Made by a program: the position numbers and the translations under genes. A DNA stretch of 19,126 nt from Paramacrobiotus metropolitanus (lineage: Eukaryota > Tardigrada > Eutardigrada > Parachela > Macrobiotidae), in assembly GCF_019649055.1 (NCBI RefSeq), contig NW_026570683.1, positions 1 through 19,126 on the forward strand, in the 5' to 3' direction. Each line of letters starts with the position of its first letter. Position 1 is the first letter of the stretch. A model generated the notes under the pieces. It worked only from the letters and a program-made list of their open reading frames with translations. It was not told where the DNA came from and did not search any database. Shown here piece by piece: positions 1-8,411 of the stretch.

Positions 1-2047
1 GGTAACATTATGGTTACCAATCACAGTACAAAAACGCGTATGGGTGCATCACAACGATTCACACCTCACACGTGTTAGTGATTATAAAGTTAGCGATAAC
101 AGTGGCTGTTTAAAATGACTGACGTTTCGCTAAGGGCTACTCTTCGCTAACGCTAACGACTGGCGTACCCTACTCAAGACCATCTGTGTCAATTTAAATT
201 ATTTAATTAATATATGCAGTGTATTTTATTTTATTTTGGTGGCCGTCTCATAAAACCTTTGAAAACTCCGACTTCAGTAGAAATTAACCTTTTACGGTCT
301 TCTTTTTGAAATATTGGGTTGTTGTGACTCTGCCCAATTGCATCCGCTCAAAAGAATTATTACCAACCCAATAAATTGTTTGCGATATTTTCAAAAAATA
401 AAGTCAAAAATTATGTACGTTTTACCAATTAATTATTAAAAAATCCTAGAAAACTGGATAACAATTGAATCTGAAGACGCAATTTCATTTCTAACAAGTC
501 GTTACAGCGATTTCAAACAATATTAAATACCTGGTTTTTTCCAAATATTGCATAGACTTGGAAAATTGCGCTGCAGTTTTACGTACCTGTTCTTCGTTTC
601 AACTTTCACGGGCAGGCCAAAATATTTCACGTTAGCAAATTTGACGAATTGGTTTGATCATGTTTCAAAATGGAAACAGCTATCGTCGTTTGAATTTTGT
701 GAAAAAGCTTAAAGTTACGAACTGTGATCCTTGCACTCACAGGAACTGCGAAAGATCGCTGCAACATCCATAATAATATTATGGCCGCCTCATCTTCTCA
801 TACAGACCGAGAAGTGACACACTATGGCCCCGATCTGGTATTTACCTAACTATCATGCAGCAGTGTTCATGCAGCACACCTATGCCAACGTTGATTTTCA
901 GATCTCACTAATGTTAGATAGCAACAATCAGACTGAACACTGCTTTGCTATCAAAAAGTGCCTTTTCGTTTCTTCCGTAGATTCAATGATCAAGGCGGAC
1001 AGGAACCAACTGACAATCCTATTTGCCGGCATATGCAGCAGAGCCAGAAACAATTTACCGCTTTTACAAGCATTTCTTATTCAACTGACTTCTAGGTTGA
1101 TTAAATGATGACCTAAAAATGTTTTAGTTCAGGATGCGACTGTCCTACTTATTAACCACCAGTTCTGGGATCTACCGTACTCTGCAGTACAGCCTTAATT
1201 AAAATCACATTTTTTTAAGCAAAACCGTGCATTTCAAAAATTTGCATCTGTGGCTTTTAACCAGATCTGCTGCAGACGTATCTGTGTTTATAGCAACCGC
1301 AAAATAATAGCGTTTAAAGTATTTTTATTTGGGAATTATGACTAAATCTTTGATGTAGTAATGAAATTACCTGTGTGCTGGTAAGTAGTACATTTGTACC
1401 ACTTATTTGTATTAATTTATCGCTAAAACCGAACGGAAATGGTTTTGTGATGGCGAAGTCGTACTGTTGTGGTAATCAAGTGCTTACTCATAACAATACA
1501 AAATAAAACAGTAATAGTTTAACTGATCAAGTGAATCTTGCAGTAGACTAACTAAAAATTGCGTGTCACTGTTACTAGGGCAGTGCTTGTACAAATTGGC
1601 TTATAAACAATACTTCTGACATGAATTTTTACTTTTGAGTATATTTTCGAAAGGTGTAATAAAAAATGTTGTGAAATAACTGTTGCTTGCTTTGCTTAAC
1701 CGCACTTAGTTCTTGATATTGTTATCGTTCTTCTGAAGGATTAAAACGCGATTAATGGTGTATGTCTTATTCGCATTAAAAGATAAGAAAGATACTTTCA
1801 TATCTTGTACTACAAATAGTTAAACCTTGGGCAAAAGCTTAGAATAAAGAATAAAGCACCTGTCTATCGTCAGTCTTATGAATGTTTTCTGGCATCCGGA
1901 GTGGGATGGAACGAAGTCGATATCTTGCTAATTATAACTACAAGACACCGGATGTTTAACCCATGGCTCCACTGCCGCCTTCGAATCCTGACACTCTCTT
2001 TGTAGAAAGATAGTATGGGACCGTGATACGTTTAAAAATATTTTTAT
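1..2047. other. AT-rich non-coding flank upstream of the F-box gene
   Basis: I see no convincing coding gene, RNA gene or mobile element in this stretch. The longest open frame (824-1108, +) is 94 codons, without a recognisable domain, signal peptide or splice context. A good donor-like GTAAGT lies at 1381-1386. It could pair with the strong acceptor at 2043-2053 to form a 673-nt intron in the 5' UTR of the F-box gene; this is inference only. A short sequence at 1403-1423 recurs at 5341-5361. Confidence 0.5.
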
Positions 2048-2053
2048 TTGCAG
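2043..2053 (+). other. Probable splice acceptor in the 5' UTR of the F-box gene
   Basis: A pyrimidine/T-rich tract ends in TTTGCAG at 2053, 55 nt before the ATG at 2108. It matches the metazoan 3' splice-site consensus, and the open frame of the F-box gene begins right after it. A 5' UTR intron is therefore likely; the donor is not certain, the best candidate being GTAAGT at 1381. Confidence 0.45.
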
Positions 2054-2107
2054 ACGTCAAAAGGCGTACCAAATAAAAGCAAGTCAGCTTATAGGTACTT
2101 CGTAGTT

Positions 2108-4323
2108 ATGGATTCGCCCTGCGAAGTGAGGCCGCGGTATCGGCCTCTAATTGCGGATGTTAACCAGATGAGCTACCATAACACGGTGGTTGTTAAAAAC
2201 GAAGACGACACTTGGTGGCTGGGATACATCCAGGACATAGTGGGCGAAAACGCCTACATCCACTTCGACTCCAGAAAGGTTCCGACGCGATGGATACACA
2301 TGGGACGTATTTGGGCGTTCCCGTTCTACGTGGACCATGGCGGACGTTCAGCCGACCGGGATCGCGAACTCGAAGTGGCACTGCGCGACGAAGATGACGG
2401 ACCTTTCCGCTTCCGATCCGGCACATTGCTGCGTTACCTCATTAGCTGTAACGACTTCTGTGGGACGCTCATTATCAAGAACCGCCGATTTCTCCCGGCG
2501 CGACCTGTATCAAGATGGTCGAACAAAGCCAAGTTGTCGGTTATTTGCCGCCGACGGATCCGCCGTTGTCGGAGCGTCAGAGCGGCCTGCTGTACACGAA
2601 ACACTTCATACCTTTTGACGGAGCGCAGACGGTTCTCCGCGACGCCTCCGACAAATTTTCGCATCGTTAAGCATTTTCGCGATGCTTTCGCACCACCAAG
2701 ACAAGTACCTGGAGGCCGTACGTTTGACCGTTGTCGTTTTCATATGCGTGTTGAGCCCGGAGGTTGCATGTTTATTATCGCCAGTCCCGCAAAGGACGCG
2801 CAGACGGCGCAGGCGCAGGCCACGGAAACAACGTTGGATAAAGTGCTGAAGAACCATTTTGCCAGCCGGAATGATCTGCAGCCCATCCGCTACCGAAACA
2901 TCGAATCCCAGGAAACCGGTTAGTAACCAGCCGTTTGATGTACGGTTGTCTCACTTTGTCTGTCATTTTCCCACCCACAGAGCCGGAAACGGATGTACTG
3001 CTTAGGACTGTGCGAGTTAAGCAACTGACACCGTGGCTTATCAGCGACATTTTGGCCCATCTGGATGTGCACTCGCAAAGGACGGCCAAACGGTGCGGTA
3101 TAATTAAGCGATGTCATATGTAAGGTTGCCCTACTTCAGAGTAATGGAAACTGCTGCTGCGACAGGGTTTGCGCATTGTGGCAGCTGCTGCTGAGCGACG
3201 TCTGCATGGAAAAGCACGTCAGTATCAGCTTTGAAAGCTGTTGGCAGCTCAAATCAGACAGCGATAACTGCTGCAAAGCCGCCACTCTTCTCAGCCGTTC
3301 CATCACTCCAAACACCATCAGTCCAAGCGTGCTGAAATTTCTCCCGCCCTATGACATCAGTTTCTTGTTCAGCATGCTGGACGACCTGCGATTGCGAACC
3401 AAATTCCGGCTGCCATATCTGGTCTTCAAAGACCACACGAGCATGAAACCGCAACCCATTCGTCTGTACGTCGGCGCATCGTTGAAACACCGGGCCGCGC
3501 TCGATGCCTTGATGTACAAAGACATAGTGGACGCCATTTTGCTGTACAAGTGGACCGTCGGCGACTTGTTTGGCCGCATGATGCATTATACAGATATATT
3601 CGAGTGTGACCTGCATAATCCACCTCGCCCGGCCGCCCGTCTTCTGCGTGCACAGGAGAAAGAAATGATGCGGCACCTGACTGTGGACTCGCGTGCAATG
3701 ATCATCGACAAAGTGCAGATCACCATTCCGCGGTTGCTTATGCGCTGCAGTGAACGCCGTACACGCATGTCCGCGCGGTTTATGCACGCTCTAAACGACA
3801 ACTTCCCGCCGGTTACTGAGGGTATGCTGGCAAAGGTCTCCGCAGTCCACGCTCGCTGGGTGCGCACGCTGGCCTATCCGGAGGAATGGAAGGCTATCTA
3901 CAATTACATCTGCGTGTAAGTAATCTGGTATTCGTAGCCGCTTGTCGTAAACGCTGCTCCAACGCAAATTTAATAAACCAGCCAATGCTGGAAGAGGGAA
4001 CCGTCTGAGTTGAACCATTTACATAATTATTTTTTTGGAAATTTTGCTCGACTTGGAGACAGATAAGGCGCAGATTCCGAAGATTTTGACATACAACTCT
4101 GCAATTACATTTCGCAATGGTGCGCGGAAACGACCGCTTAGGAGCGTCGCAGGAGCATAATATGACTGAAATCAAGCTTACATCTATTGTGCGTTGCAGG
4201 TTTAGCGGCTTCGACGAGGACGGGACACTGTTTATGTGGGACAAGGTAGACTTGCGGCTGCTGGATGTATCCACACTGAGCCGACTGGCGATTTACGGCA
4301 TTAACGAACTATTTTATGTCTGA
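2108..4323 (+). CDS. F-box protein with Tudor/SH3-like N-terminus, four exons, frame lesions in exon 1
   Basis: Exons by GT-AG splicing are 2108-2918, 2981-3092, 3166-3915 and 4200-4323 (stop TGA). Intron phases are 1, 2 and 2, and the whole would encode about 599 residues if three bases missing from exon 1 are allowed for. Residues about 26-70 carry the pattern VVV..DDTWWLGYIQDI..AYIHFDS....WIHMGRIW, which resembles a Tudor/Agenet/SH3-barrel fold. Exon 2 plus the start of exon 3 give a typical F-box at about residues 286-325 (LTPWLISDILAHLDVHSQR, then the splice-joined KRVCALWQLLL). By family knowledge it would bind Skp1 in an SCF ubiquitin ligase and recruit substrates through the unrecognised C-terminal half. 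Exon 1 reads in frame 2 from 2108 to about 2480, in frame 1 to about 2667 (LPPTDPPLSERQSGLLYTKH), in frame 0 to about 2740 (DKYLEAVRLTVVVF), then again in frame 2 (HMRVEPGGCMFIIAS). This means either consensus errors or a recently broken gene. The ATG at 2108 is chosen because it is the first ATG after the acceptor at 2053 and opens the conserved-looking region. Confidence 0.75.
2919..2980 (+). other. Intron 1 of the F-box gene (62 nt)
   Basis: The donor is GTTAGT and the acceptor TTCCCACCCACAG. It is phase 1: codon G|AG gives Glu, and joining keeps the frame open into the F-box. Without splicing, the exon 1 frame stops immediately at TAG 2921-2923. Confidence 0.8.
3093..3165 (+). other. Intron 2 of the F-box gene (73 nt)
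   Basis: The donor GTGCGG is weak; the acceptor is TGCGACAG. It is phase 2: CG|G gives Arg and restores the F-box signature AKRVCALW across the junction. The stronger-looking donor GTATAA at 3098 is in the wrong phase for this acceptor, and the acceptor at 3139 leads straight to a stop. This choice is therefore the only one that keeps the F-box intact. Confidence 0.7.
3916..4199 (+). other. Intron 3 of the F-box gene (284 nt)
   Basis: The donor GTAAGT is consensus and the acceptor is GCGTTGCAG. It is phase 2: GT|G gives Val, joining YNYICV to FSGFDEDGTLFMWDKVD and the final stop at 4321-4323. Without splicing, exon 3 ends at TAA 3917-3919, inside the donor. An internal frame, 4117-4199, is in frame with the last exon, so an alternative start cannot be excluded, but the spliced model is better. 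Confidence 0.75.
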
Positions 4324-5133
4324 GACGTTTTGCCAACGCCGGTCTCGCTTATGGCAATTATGATATTATCATAGCGATACTAACGATACCGAACAGAATA
4401 TAGAAAGCTAGGCGAAATACATGTTCAGTACCAGAAGGCAGGATCGTCAACGCTGCGTTATTGGAGGCCCTTTTTCCGTTTTTGATTACCCTGTTTGATT
4501 ATAACGGCTTCTTTTAGTTTTTATTGTTACCTGTCTCTTTGTGTGTAGAGTAGCTACATTTTGTTTTCTGTGTAGTAATTTCGTTATGTTGACGGCTTCC
4601 GTAAAACATAACGTCATACCACTCCAAAAATGATTGGTTCTTAAGCTCTTCCACCTTTCCTTTCACAATGTTTTGTTTTTCTATAGACTAATCGGTGCCG
4701 GAATCGGCGAAACAATTTCGCCGCGCTGTATGGCGTATACCTTTGTTGTATGTTAATTATATAAACGATTGATTAAATAAAAGCTAGTCCACACCTTATT
4801 GAAGTTATTAAAACCAAAAACCACACCAAAAACCATATATCGCATCGCATATTTGATATTCTTCATGGATAACCTGGTTTAACGCGTTGCGGCGTGGCTA
4901 AAGTGCGGCAGTTTACAGTGAACTTTGCTATAGCGCTTAACGGGTAAACGTGAGAGAGTGCCCGCTTACGGGCTTGACTACACGAAAATAAATAAACGGT
5001 TGGGGGGGGGGCATGAAAGGGCCCTGCTGCCAACAAGTACAACATGGCGCGGATGGCCTAAGAACGACCGAAAGCAAGAAAAAACTTGTGCAGGTAACTA
5101 TGTAGCTGCAATAATAAGCCGACATGACGAGAC
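4324..5133. other. Intergenic region after the F-box gene
   Basis: No gene is visible. A polyadenylation-type hexamer AATAAA lies at 4776-4781 and could end the F-box transcript with a 3' UTR of about 460 nt. A run of ten G residues lies at 5002-5011. The region ends at the left edge of the 5.3 kb repeat. Confidence 0.5.
4776..4781 (+). promoter_or_regulatory. Candidate polyadenylation signal
   Basis: The canonical hexamer AATAAA is the clearest candidate downstream of the F-box stop codon at 4323. It sits in an AT-rich context, so chance occurrence is possible. Confidence 0.3.
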
Positions 5134-6080
5134 TTTTATATGACTAGTTACGCTAGTGATCCGGATCCGGCTTCGAAAGTGGCCGACAAGCGGTTGAAAG
5201 GCAGAGATAGGCCTGGAGTTCGAGTGGGCGTTTATCAATGGATTTCTCCCGTCACAGGTATCTTACCCGTAGTTGCTGCCTTTTGATTTCATACCGCCTG
5301 CGGTATCAGCTTGTGAGATAGGTGGTATTTTATGTAAGTTTTATTTGTATTAATCTCTCGCAAAAGTCAAATGGGTAATCGTTCTGCAATTGTGCACTGC
5401 GGAAAATGCAGCAGCAATAATTACATACAGGGAGAATTTCGCGTACGGTACACTTATTATACGCTTAGGCAGTACCACACCGCAGCGGTTACTTCATGTT
5501 AATACTTTTCTGCAAACATAGCCGCTTTTTAATCCGCATGACCCGGCAGTAATTTTAGCAATCTTTGTTTATATATATCCAAAAGTTAAGCGCCGTTTGT
5601 AAATGACAAAACATCGTTTTATCTTGCCTATGACGTGCCTGGAATTTTTAGAAATATATTTATAGATAACCTAAGGCATTTGGCTGGTAATCGGCTTAAA
5701 AAGGAAACCGTTATAGCACGTTCTGACGTCTGTTCTACTATTTTAAACCGCTTTAAGCTGATGGAGAACGCCAAATTTAGACAACTGATAATGGTGTATC
5801 ACTTACGGAACCATTCACTCATTGTTCACCGGATAAACTGTTCCGACACTTGCGAGTGTGCAAAATTATTCCAGCCCACAGGAGAATCCAGTTTGATTCC
5901 CACGAGCTGACCTTATCCTCTAATTTACGTTCCGTTCTCCAAACGGTGTATCAAAACTATACATACCAGATTTTACTGTCTCCCATGCTGAAACAAAAGT
6001 ATCGATCATCAATTATGGAAATTATAAGGAAGCGTCTGGGCGTATATGTAGTACAGATACAGTACCACTGACAAATGCGG
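5134..6080. other. Upstream region of the secreted-protein gene
   Basis: No supported gene. Two overlapping short open frames (5635-5910, 5850-6071) lack domains and are not maintained equally in copy 2. A palindrome lies at 5291-5306. A GTAAGT donor-like site at 5334-5339 is followed by a T-rich sequence that recurs after the GTAAGT at 1381. Confidence 0.4.
5291..5306. repeat. 16-bp palindrome ATACCGC-CT-GCGGTAT
   Basis: Seven-base arms with a two-base centre. It is present unchanged in copy 2 at 14063-14078. It could be a dimeric transcription-factor site; no factor can be named. Confidence 0.4.
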
Positions 6081-6087
6081 TATAAAA
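6081..6087 (+). promoter_or_regulatory. TATA box of the secreted-protein gene
   Basis: TATAAAA stands 102 nt upstream of the ATG at 6183. Transcription starting about 30 nt downstream (near 6111) would give a 5' UTR of roughly 70 nt. No ATG upstream of 6183 opens a longer frame, apart from one at 6134 that stops quickly. The box is identical in copy 2 at 14842-14848. Confidence 0.6.
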
Positions 6088-6182
6088 CCTCGGCACGCTG
6101 CACATTATCTCACCTAGGTAGACTTGTATCAGCATGGAACTACTAGCAAGCAGCTAGAAAGGAACTAGAAAATCGCTACAGT

Positions 6183-6554
6183 ATGTTGGCTCTACTTGTA
6201 ATGATTTTTATTGCCGGAAATATGGTGGATGGCGTTCCGTTACCGCTTCCGCGATATATCTATAAAGGCATTTTTCCCTTGTATATTAAACTGGCTGAGT
6301 ATCCTCCTCTGGAAGATGTCGGTCCGTTATTTGGCGGATGGAAAGAACGACCCAGGATCCAGAAATCCGTCCATGTGGCTGGTGTCAGCGGAAATCCCGG
6401 TTCCATAGCGCCACCGCATCCATCAGCCATCCCGCGCTTGTACCACACCCCATTTGGACCCATCGCCAGTATGCGGCATCTGAGAATATTGGATGTTGCC
6501 CCGTCATCGCAAGCTGATTCGCCGAAAGCGGACGGCAACTGGTTTCTTGGTTGA
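6183..6554 (+). CDS. Small secreted protein, possible peptide precursor (123 aa)
   Basis: The reading frame runs 123 codons from ATG 6183 to TGA 6552-6554, without introns. Residues 1 to about 18 form a signal peptide (MLALLVMIFIAGNMVDG) followed by VPLPLP. The mature part is rich in proline and glycine, has no cysteine, and contains FGGWKERPRIQKS near its middle. It ends in GNWFLG; a C-terminal glycine can serve as amide donor in neuropeptides, but there are no dibasic cleavage sites, so this is weak. A well-placed TATA box supports the start. The gene converges on the receptor gene at 7161-8072. I do not recognise the family. A role as secreted signal or extracellular protein is inference from the signal peptide only. 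The copy at 14941 is frameshifted. Confidence 0.6.
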   Translation: MLALLVMIFIAGNMVDGVPLPLPRYIYKGIFPLYIKLAEYPPLEDVGPLFGGWKERPRIQKSVHVAGVSGNPGSIAPPHPSAIPRLYHTPFGPIASMRHLRILDVAPSSQADSPKADGNWFLG

Positions 6555-7160
6555 AGCGCATGGTGTAATGTTTTTGCAACTCTTCTGGCTGTTTCACAGG
6601 GTCAGGCGTAATCGCGGATTAAGACACCGTGTGAAACCCGTGCTTTCTAAAGTTAAAAAAATTTTGTCTTAATTGATCTTGAACAAGCACCGACGTGGTT
6701 GGCACTGCGGACAGCTGCCTTCGCGCTGGTTTTCGATGAATATTTGTTGCGGAGTGAAAAGCGGTGAAATTGTGTGGTTAAAAAACTTTTACCCATTCGA
6801 ATCGGCATAATTAGTGTGATAGACACATTAAAAACCTAATTCATCACAGCCAGAATAATCTCCGTTCTCTCTTTCGACTGTTCAACGGATGTAGTGGCAA
6901 AACCGTCAAAACGGAATTTTGTTGGCTATGCTAAAACCGTTTTTGAAGTCGTCACTTTGAAAACCGGTTTCTGCGCAACAAGTGTCGCACTTCCACAAGT
7001 GCTCACATCGTAAAAACATTGCAAGTCAACCCATGACGGTAAATTTCGACGCGAAAGGAACTCTTATTGAGGAATTGCCAAATAACAATAGACTCTCGGT
7101 TGCACGTACATCAGGAGACGGTAACCTTACTAGTTTCTTTTTTGAATAAACAATCCGCTG
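6555..7160. other. Intergenic region between convergent genes
   Basis: This contains the 3' ends of the secreted-protein gene and of the receptor gene. About 6730-6990 is an old repeat also seen at 13265-13560. A 38-codon open frame (7033-7149) ends in GAATAAA; AATAAA at 7146-7151 could be a polyadenylation signal for the + strand gene, though it lies 590 nt past the stop. Confidence 0.45.
6730..6990 (+). repeat. Old diverged repeat, member 1
   Basis: This aligns with 13265-13560 with moderate identity and small gaps. Exact anchors include GATGTAGTGGCAAA (6888-6901) and CAAAACGGAATTT (about 6907-6919). Further matches run upstream around CGGTGAAA and the TTAAAAAC stretch. The third member (15473-15733) belongs to copy 2 of the recent repeat. 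Confidence 0.7.
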
Positions 7161-8072
7161 TCATGGGATGCATGTCAGCAAACTGGATTTAACAGCTGCC
7201 CGCAGATCATTCAGTGTCAGTACAAAAATGACCGGATCGATAACTCGTTGCAGCACAAGCATCAAATTGGCAATTGTCGCCAGAGTACGGAAGAAACTTT
7301 CAAAAAATGTTGTTAGTATTCCATGAATTTTCGCCGGGGTCCAGCACACCACAAGGCAGCCTGTTAAAGCGGTCATAACAAAGAAAGCCCGCCGATTTTC
7401 CGTCGCTGCCTTGGGATTCCGGCTGACCGCATTCGAGGTCAAGCTCGCCGTTGCTTTTCGTTTCCAAAATAAATACGGATAAAACGCAAAAATAAGGACA
7501 ACCGGTACCAGATAAATCCACATCTCCAAGAACTGTGCCATAATGAGCTGCGCTTCATACGTAACATCGCACGCTCGATCGGTACCAACGGGCGGACGGA
7601 AGTATAAAAAGTCCTTAATCAGAAATGGCATCGCGAGTAAATGACAATATACCAGCGATAATAAACATATGAAAACGGCCATTTTTACAGAATGGTGTGT
7701 GCGATAATTAAAAGGGAACGTCAGCGCCCAGAAGCGGTTGCCAGTAATTAAACCGTGTGCATGAAGAACCAATGCCGTACCCACCCATTCCAGGTAGATC
7801 TTGGCCATGCACATCTCCGAACTGAAACAGCGATATGTTTGTATCCTTTCCACAATTCGCAGAGGATCGCCAACGGTCACCACGATATTGACAAACAGAA
7901 GGTTGATGAGATATACGGAGAATGACGTGCGCAGTTTTGGATATGCTACGAAGAGGATTATGACATAATCATTTACGAGAAAGGTCACCACACTTACTGC
8001 GGCAAGGGAAACTGAGGATGCGCTCCATTGCAAAACCGATGTATTACAGAAACTGGTATTTGTCAAATTCAT
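7161..8072 (-). CDS. Rhodopsin-like (class A) G-protein-coupled receptor, orphan, 303 aa
   Basis: A single-exon gene with ATG at 8072-8070 preceded by an A-rich context (CTAGAAAA) and TGA at 7163-7161. It is predicted to be a plasma-membrane receptor acting through G proteins; the ligand is unknown. The N-terminus carries three N-glycosylation sequons (N2, N5, N10). Membrane segments lie at about 20-44, 50-72, 88-110, 131-152, 178-202, then TM6 with CWTP and TM7 ending in DPVIF. C88 at the top of TM3 and the Cys in DRACDV of the second extracellular loop would form the conserved disulfide. The DRY position reads NRF (112-114), followed by WALTFP and a Tyr-Arg, as is usual after TM3. NPxxY is replaced by DPVIF. 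The C-tail is very short, and the total length is at the small end for class A. A dead partial copy lies about 1.5 kb upstream (9451-9612), and a frame-broken full copy is at 15905-16801. Substrate class (amine, peptide, odorant-like) cannot be told. Confidence 0.85.
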   Translation of the reverse strand: MNLTNTSFCNTSVLQWSASSVSLAAVSVVTFLVNDYVIILFVAYPKLRTSFSVYLINLLFVNIVVTVGDPLRIVERIQTYRCFSSEMCMAKIYLEWVGTALVLHAHGLITGNRFWALTFPFNYRTHHSVKMAVFICLLSLVYCHLLAMPFLIKDFLYFRPPVGTDRACDVTYEAQLIMAQFLEMWIYLVPVVLIFAFYPYLFWKRKATASLTSNAVSRNPKAATENRRAFFVMTALTGCLVVCWTPAKIHGILTTFFESFFRTLATIANLMLVLQRVIDPVIFVLTLNDLRAAVKSSLLTCIP

Positions 8073-8345
8073 TTTTCTAGTCGATAATCTGATACGGTTT
8101 CAAACTAAATCTGTAAAGCAGAAAAGTTGCAGTGGAACAGTTCCCAACAGGTGTGGCACAAAACAGTTTACGGCCAGAAAAGCAGGGATAATGCAGTTCT
8201 CGCATGCTTTATCTATTAGTACTGTTTGCAGTGATACGTATGCCACAACAAAACACCTTACGTTACATTGACAGCATGATGTTTTCGAGGTTTTCTACAG
8301 TGTCCACACATTTGTGTACTCAACGGTCAGATGAACACACTGTGG
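8073..8345 (-). promoter_or_regulatory. Upstream region of the receptor, duplicated at 9613-9846
   Basis: Relative to the receptor, this block is the 5' flank and 5' UTR. It is recognisably similar to the flank of the dead receptor fragment (9613-9846), with anchors CCCAACAGGTGTGG/CCCAACAGTTGTGG and GTACTCAACGGTCAGATGAA/GTATTCAACGGTCAGATAAA. On the minus strand both flanks have an acceptor-like TTTACAG or TTTGCAG 24-38 nt before the ATG (ending at 8111 and 9636), so a shared 5' UTR intron is possible. Confidence 0.6.
8311..8330. promoter_or_regulatory. Conserved block CAACGGTCAGAT upstream of receptor genes
   Basis: In this flank CAACGGTCAGATGAACACA is kept almost unchanged in the otherwise diverged flank of the dead receptor copy near 9829-9847 (CAACGGTCAGATAAACACA). 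It lies about 240-260 nt upstream of each ATG on the minus strand. Unequal conservation suggests a regulatory element, a 5' UTR exon or a core promoter; this is inference. Confidence 0.35.
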
Positions 8346-8395
8346 ATTACGTAGTTCTCATCTAATTTTAGAAACGGTGCACTTCGGTTGCAGTG

Positions 8396-8411
8396 GTACG
8401 GTCCACCGTAC
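8396..8411. repeat. 16-bp palindrome GTACGGT-CC-ACCGTAC
   Basis: Perfect seven-base arms with a two-base centre, followed by a half-site-like GTCCGTACG. It lies about 330 nt upstream of the receptor ATG and is unchanged in copy 2 at 17123-17138. It is a candidate dimeric factor-binding site. Confidence 0.4.

Noticed and set aside
824-1108. 94-codon + strand open frame in the left flank
   Set aside because: No domain, signal peptide, promoter or splice context is visible; the length is not surprising in about 2 kb of non-coding DNA over six frames.
2433-2762. Micro-introns as explanation of the exon 1 frame changes (for example 2433-2479 or 2666-2705)
   Set aside because: Phase-compatible introns would be only 40-47 nt with poor acceptors, or (2666-2762) would remove plausible protein sequence. 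Three missing single bases fit better. Not fully excluded without cDNA.
2147-3867. Many long minus-strand and alternative-frame open frames over the F-box gene
   Set aside because: They are shadows of GC-richer coding exons. The + strand model has an F-box and three correctly phased introns, which the others lack.
4117-4199. Separate small gene starting at ATG 4117
   Set aside because: The frame is open only because it joins the true last exon at 4200. The 4117-4199 part looks like intron sequence, and the spliced model explains 4200-4323 completely.
5002-5011. Run of ten G residues
   Set aside because: A single homopolymer just left of the repeat edge. It is probably a simple-sequence expansion or a base-calling artefact; no G-quadruplex-type array of runs surrounds it.
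5635-6071. Two overlapping open frames upstream of the secreted-protein gene
   Set aside because: No recognisable features, non-ATG or poor starts, and they are not kept between the two repeat copies. They lie in the promoter region of a TATA-driven gene.
7033-7149. 38-codon frame ending in GAATAAA
   Set aside because: Too short, no domain, and copy 2 has an extra T before the stop. It may be 3' UTR of the secreted-protein gene.
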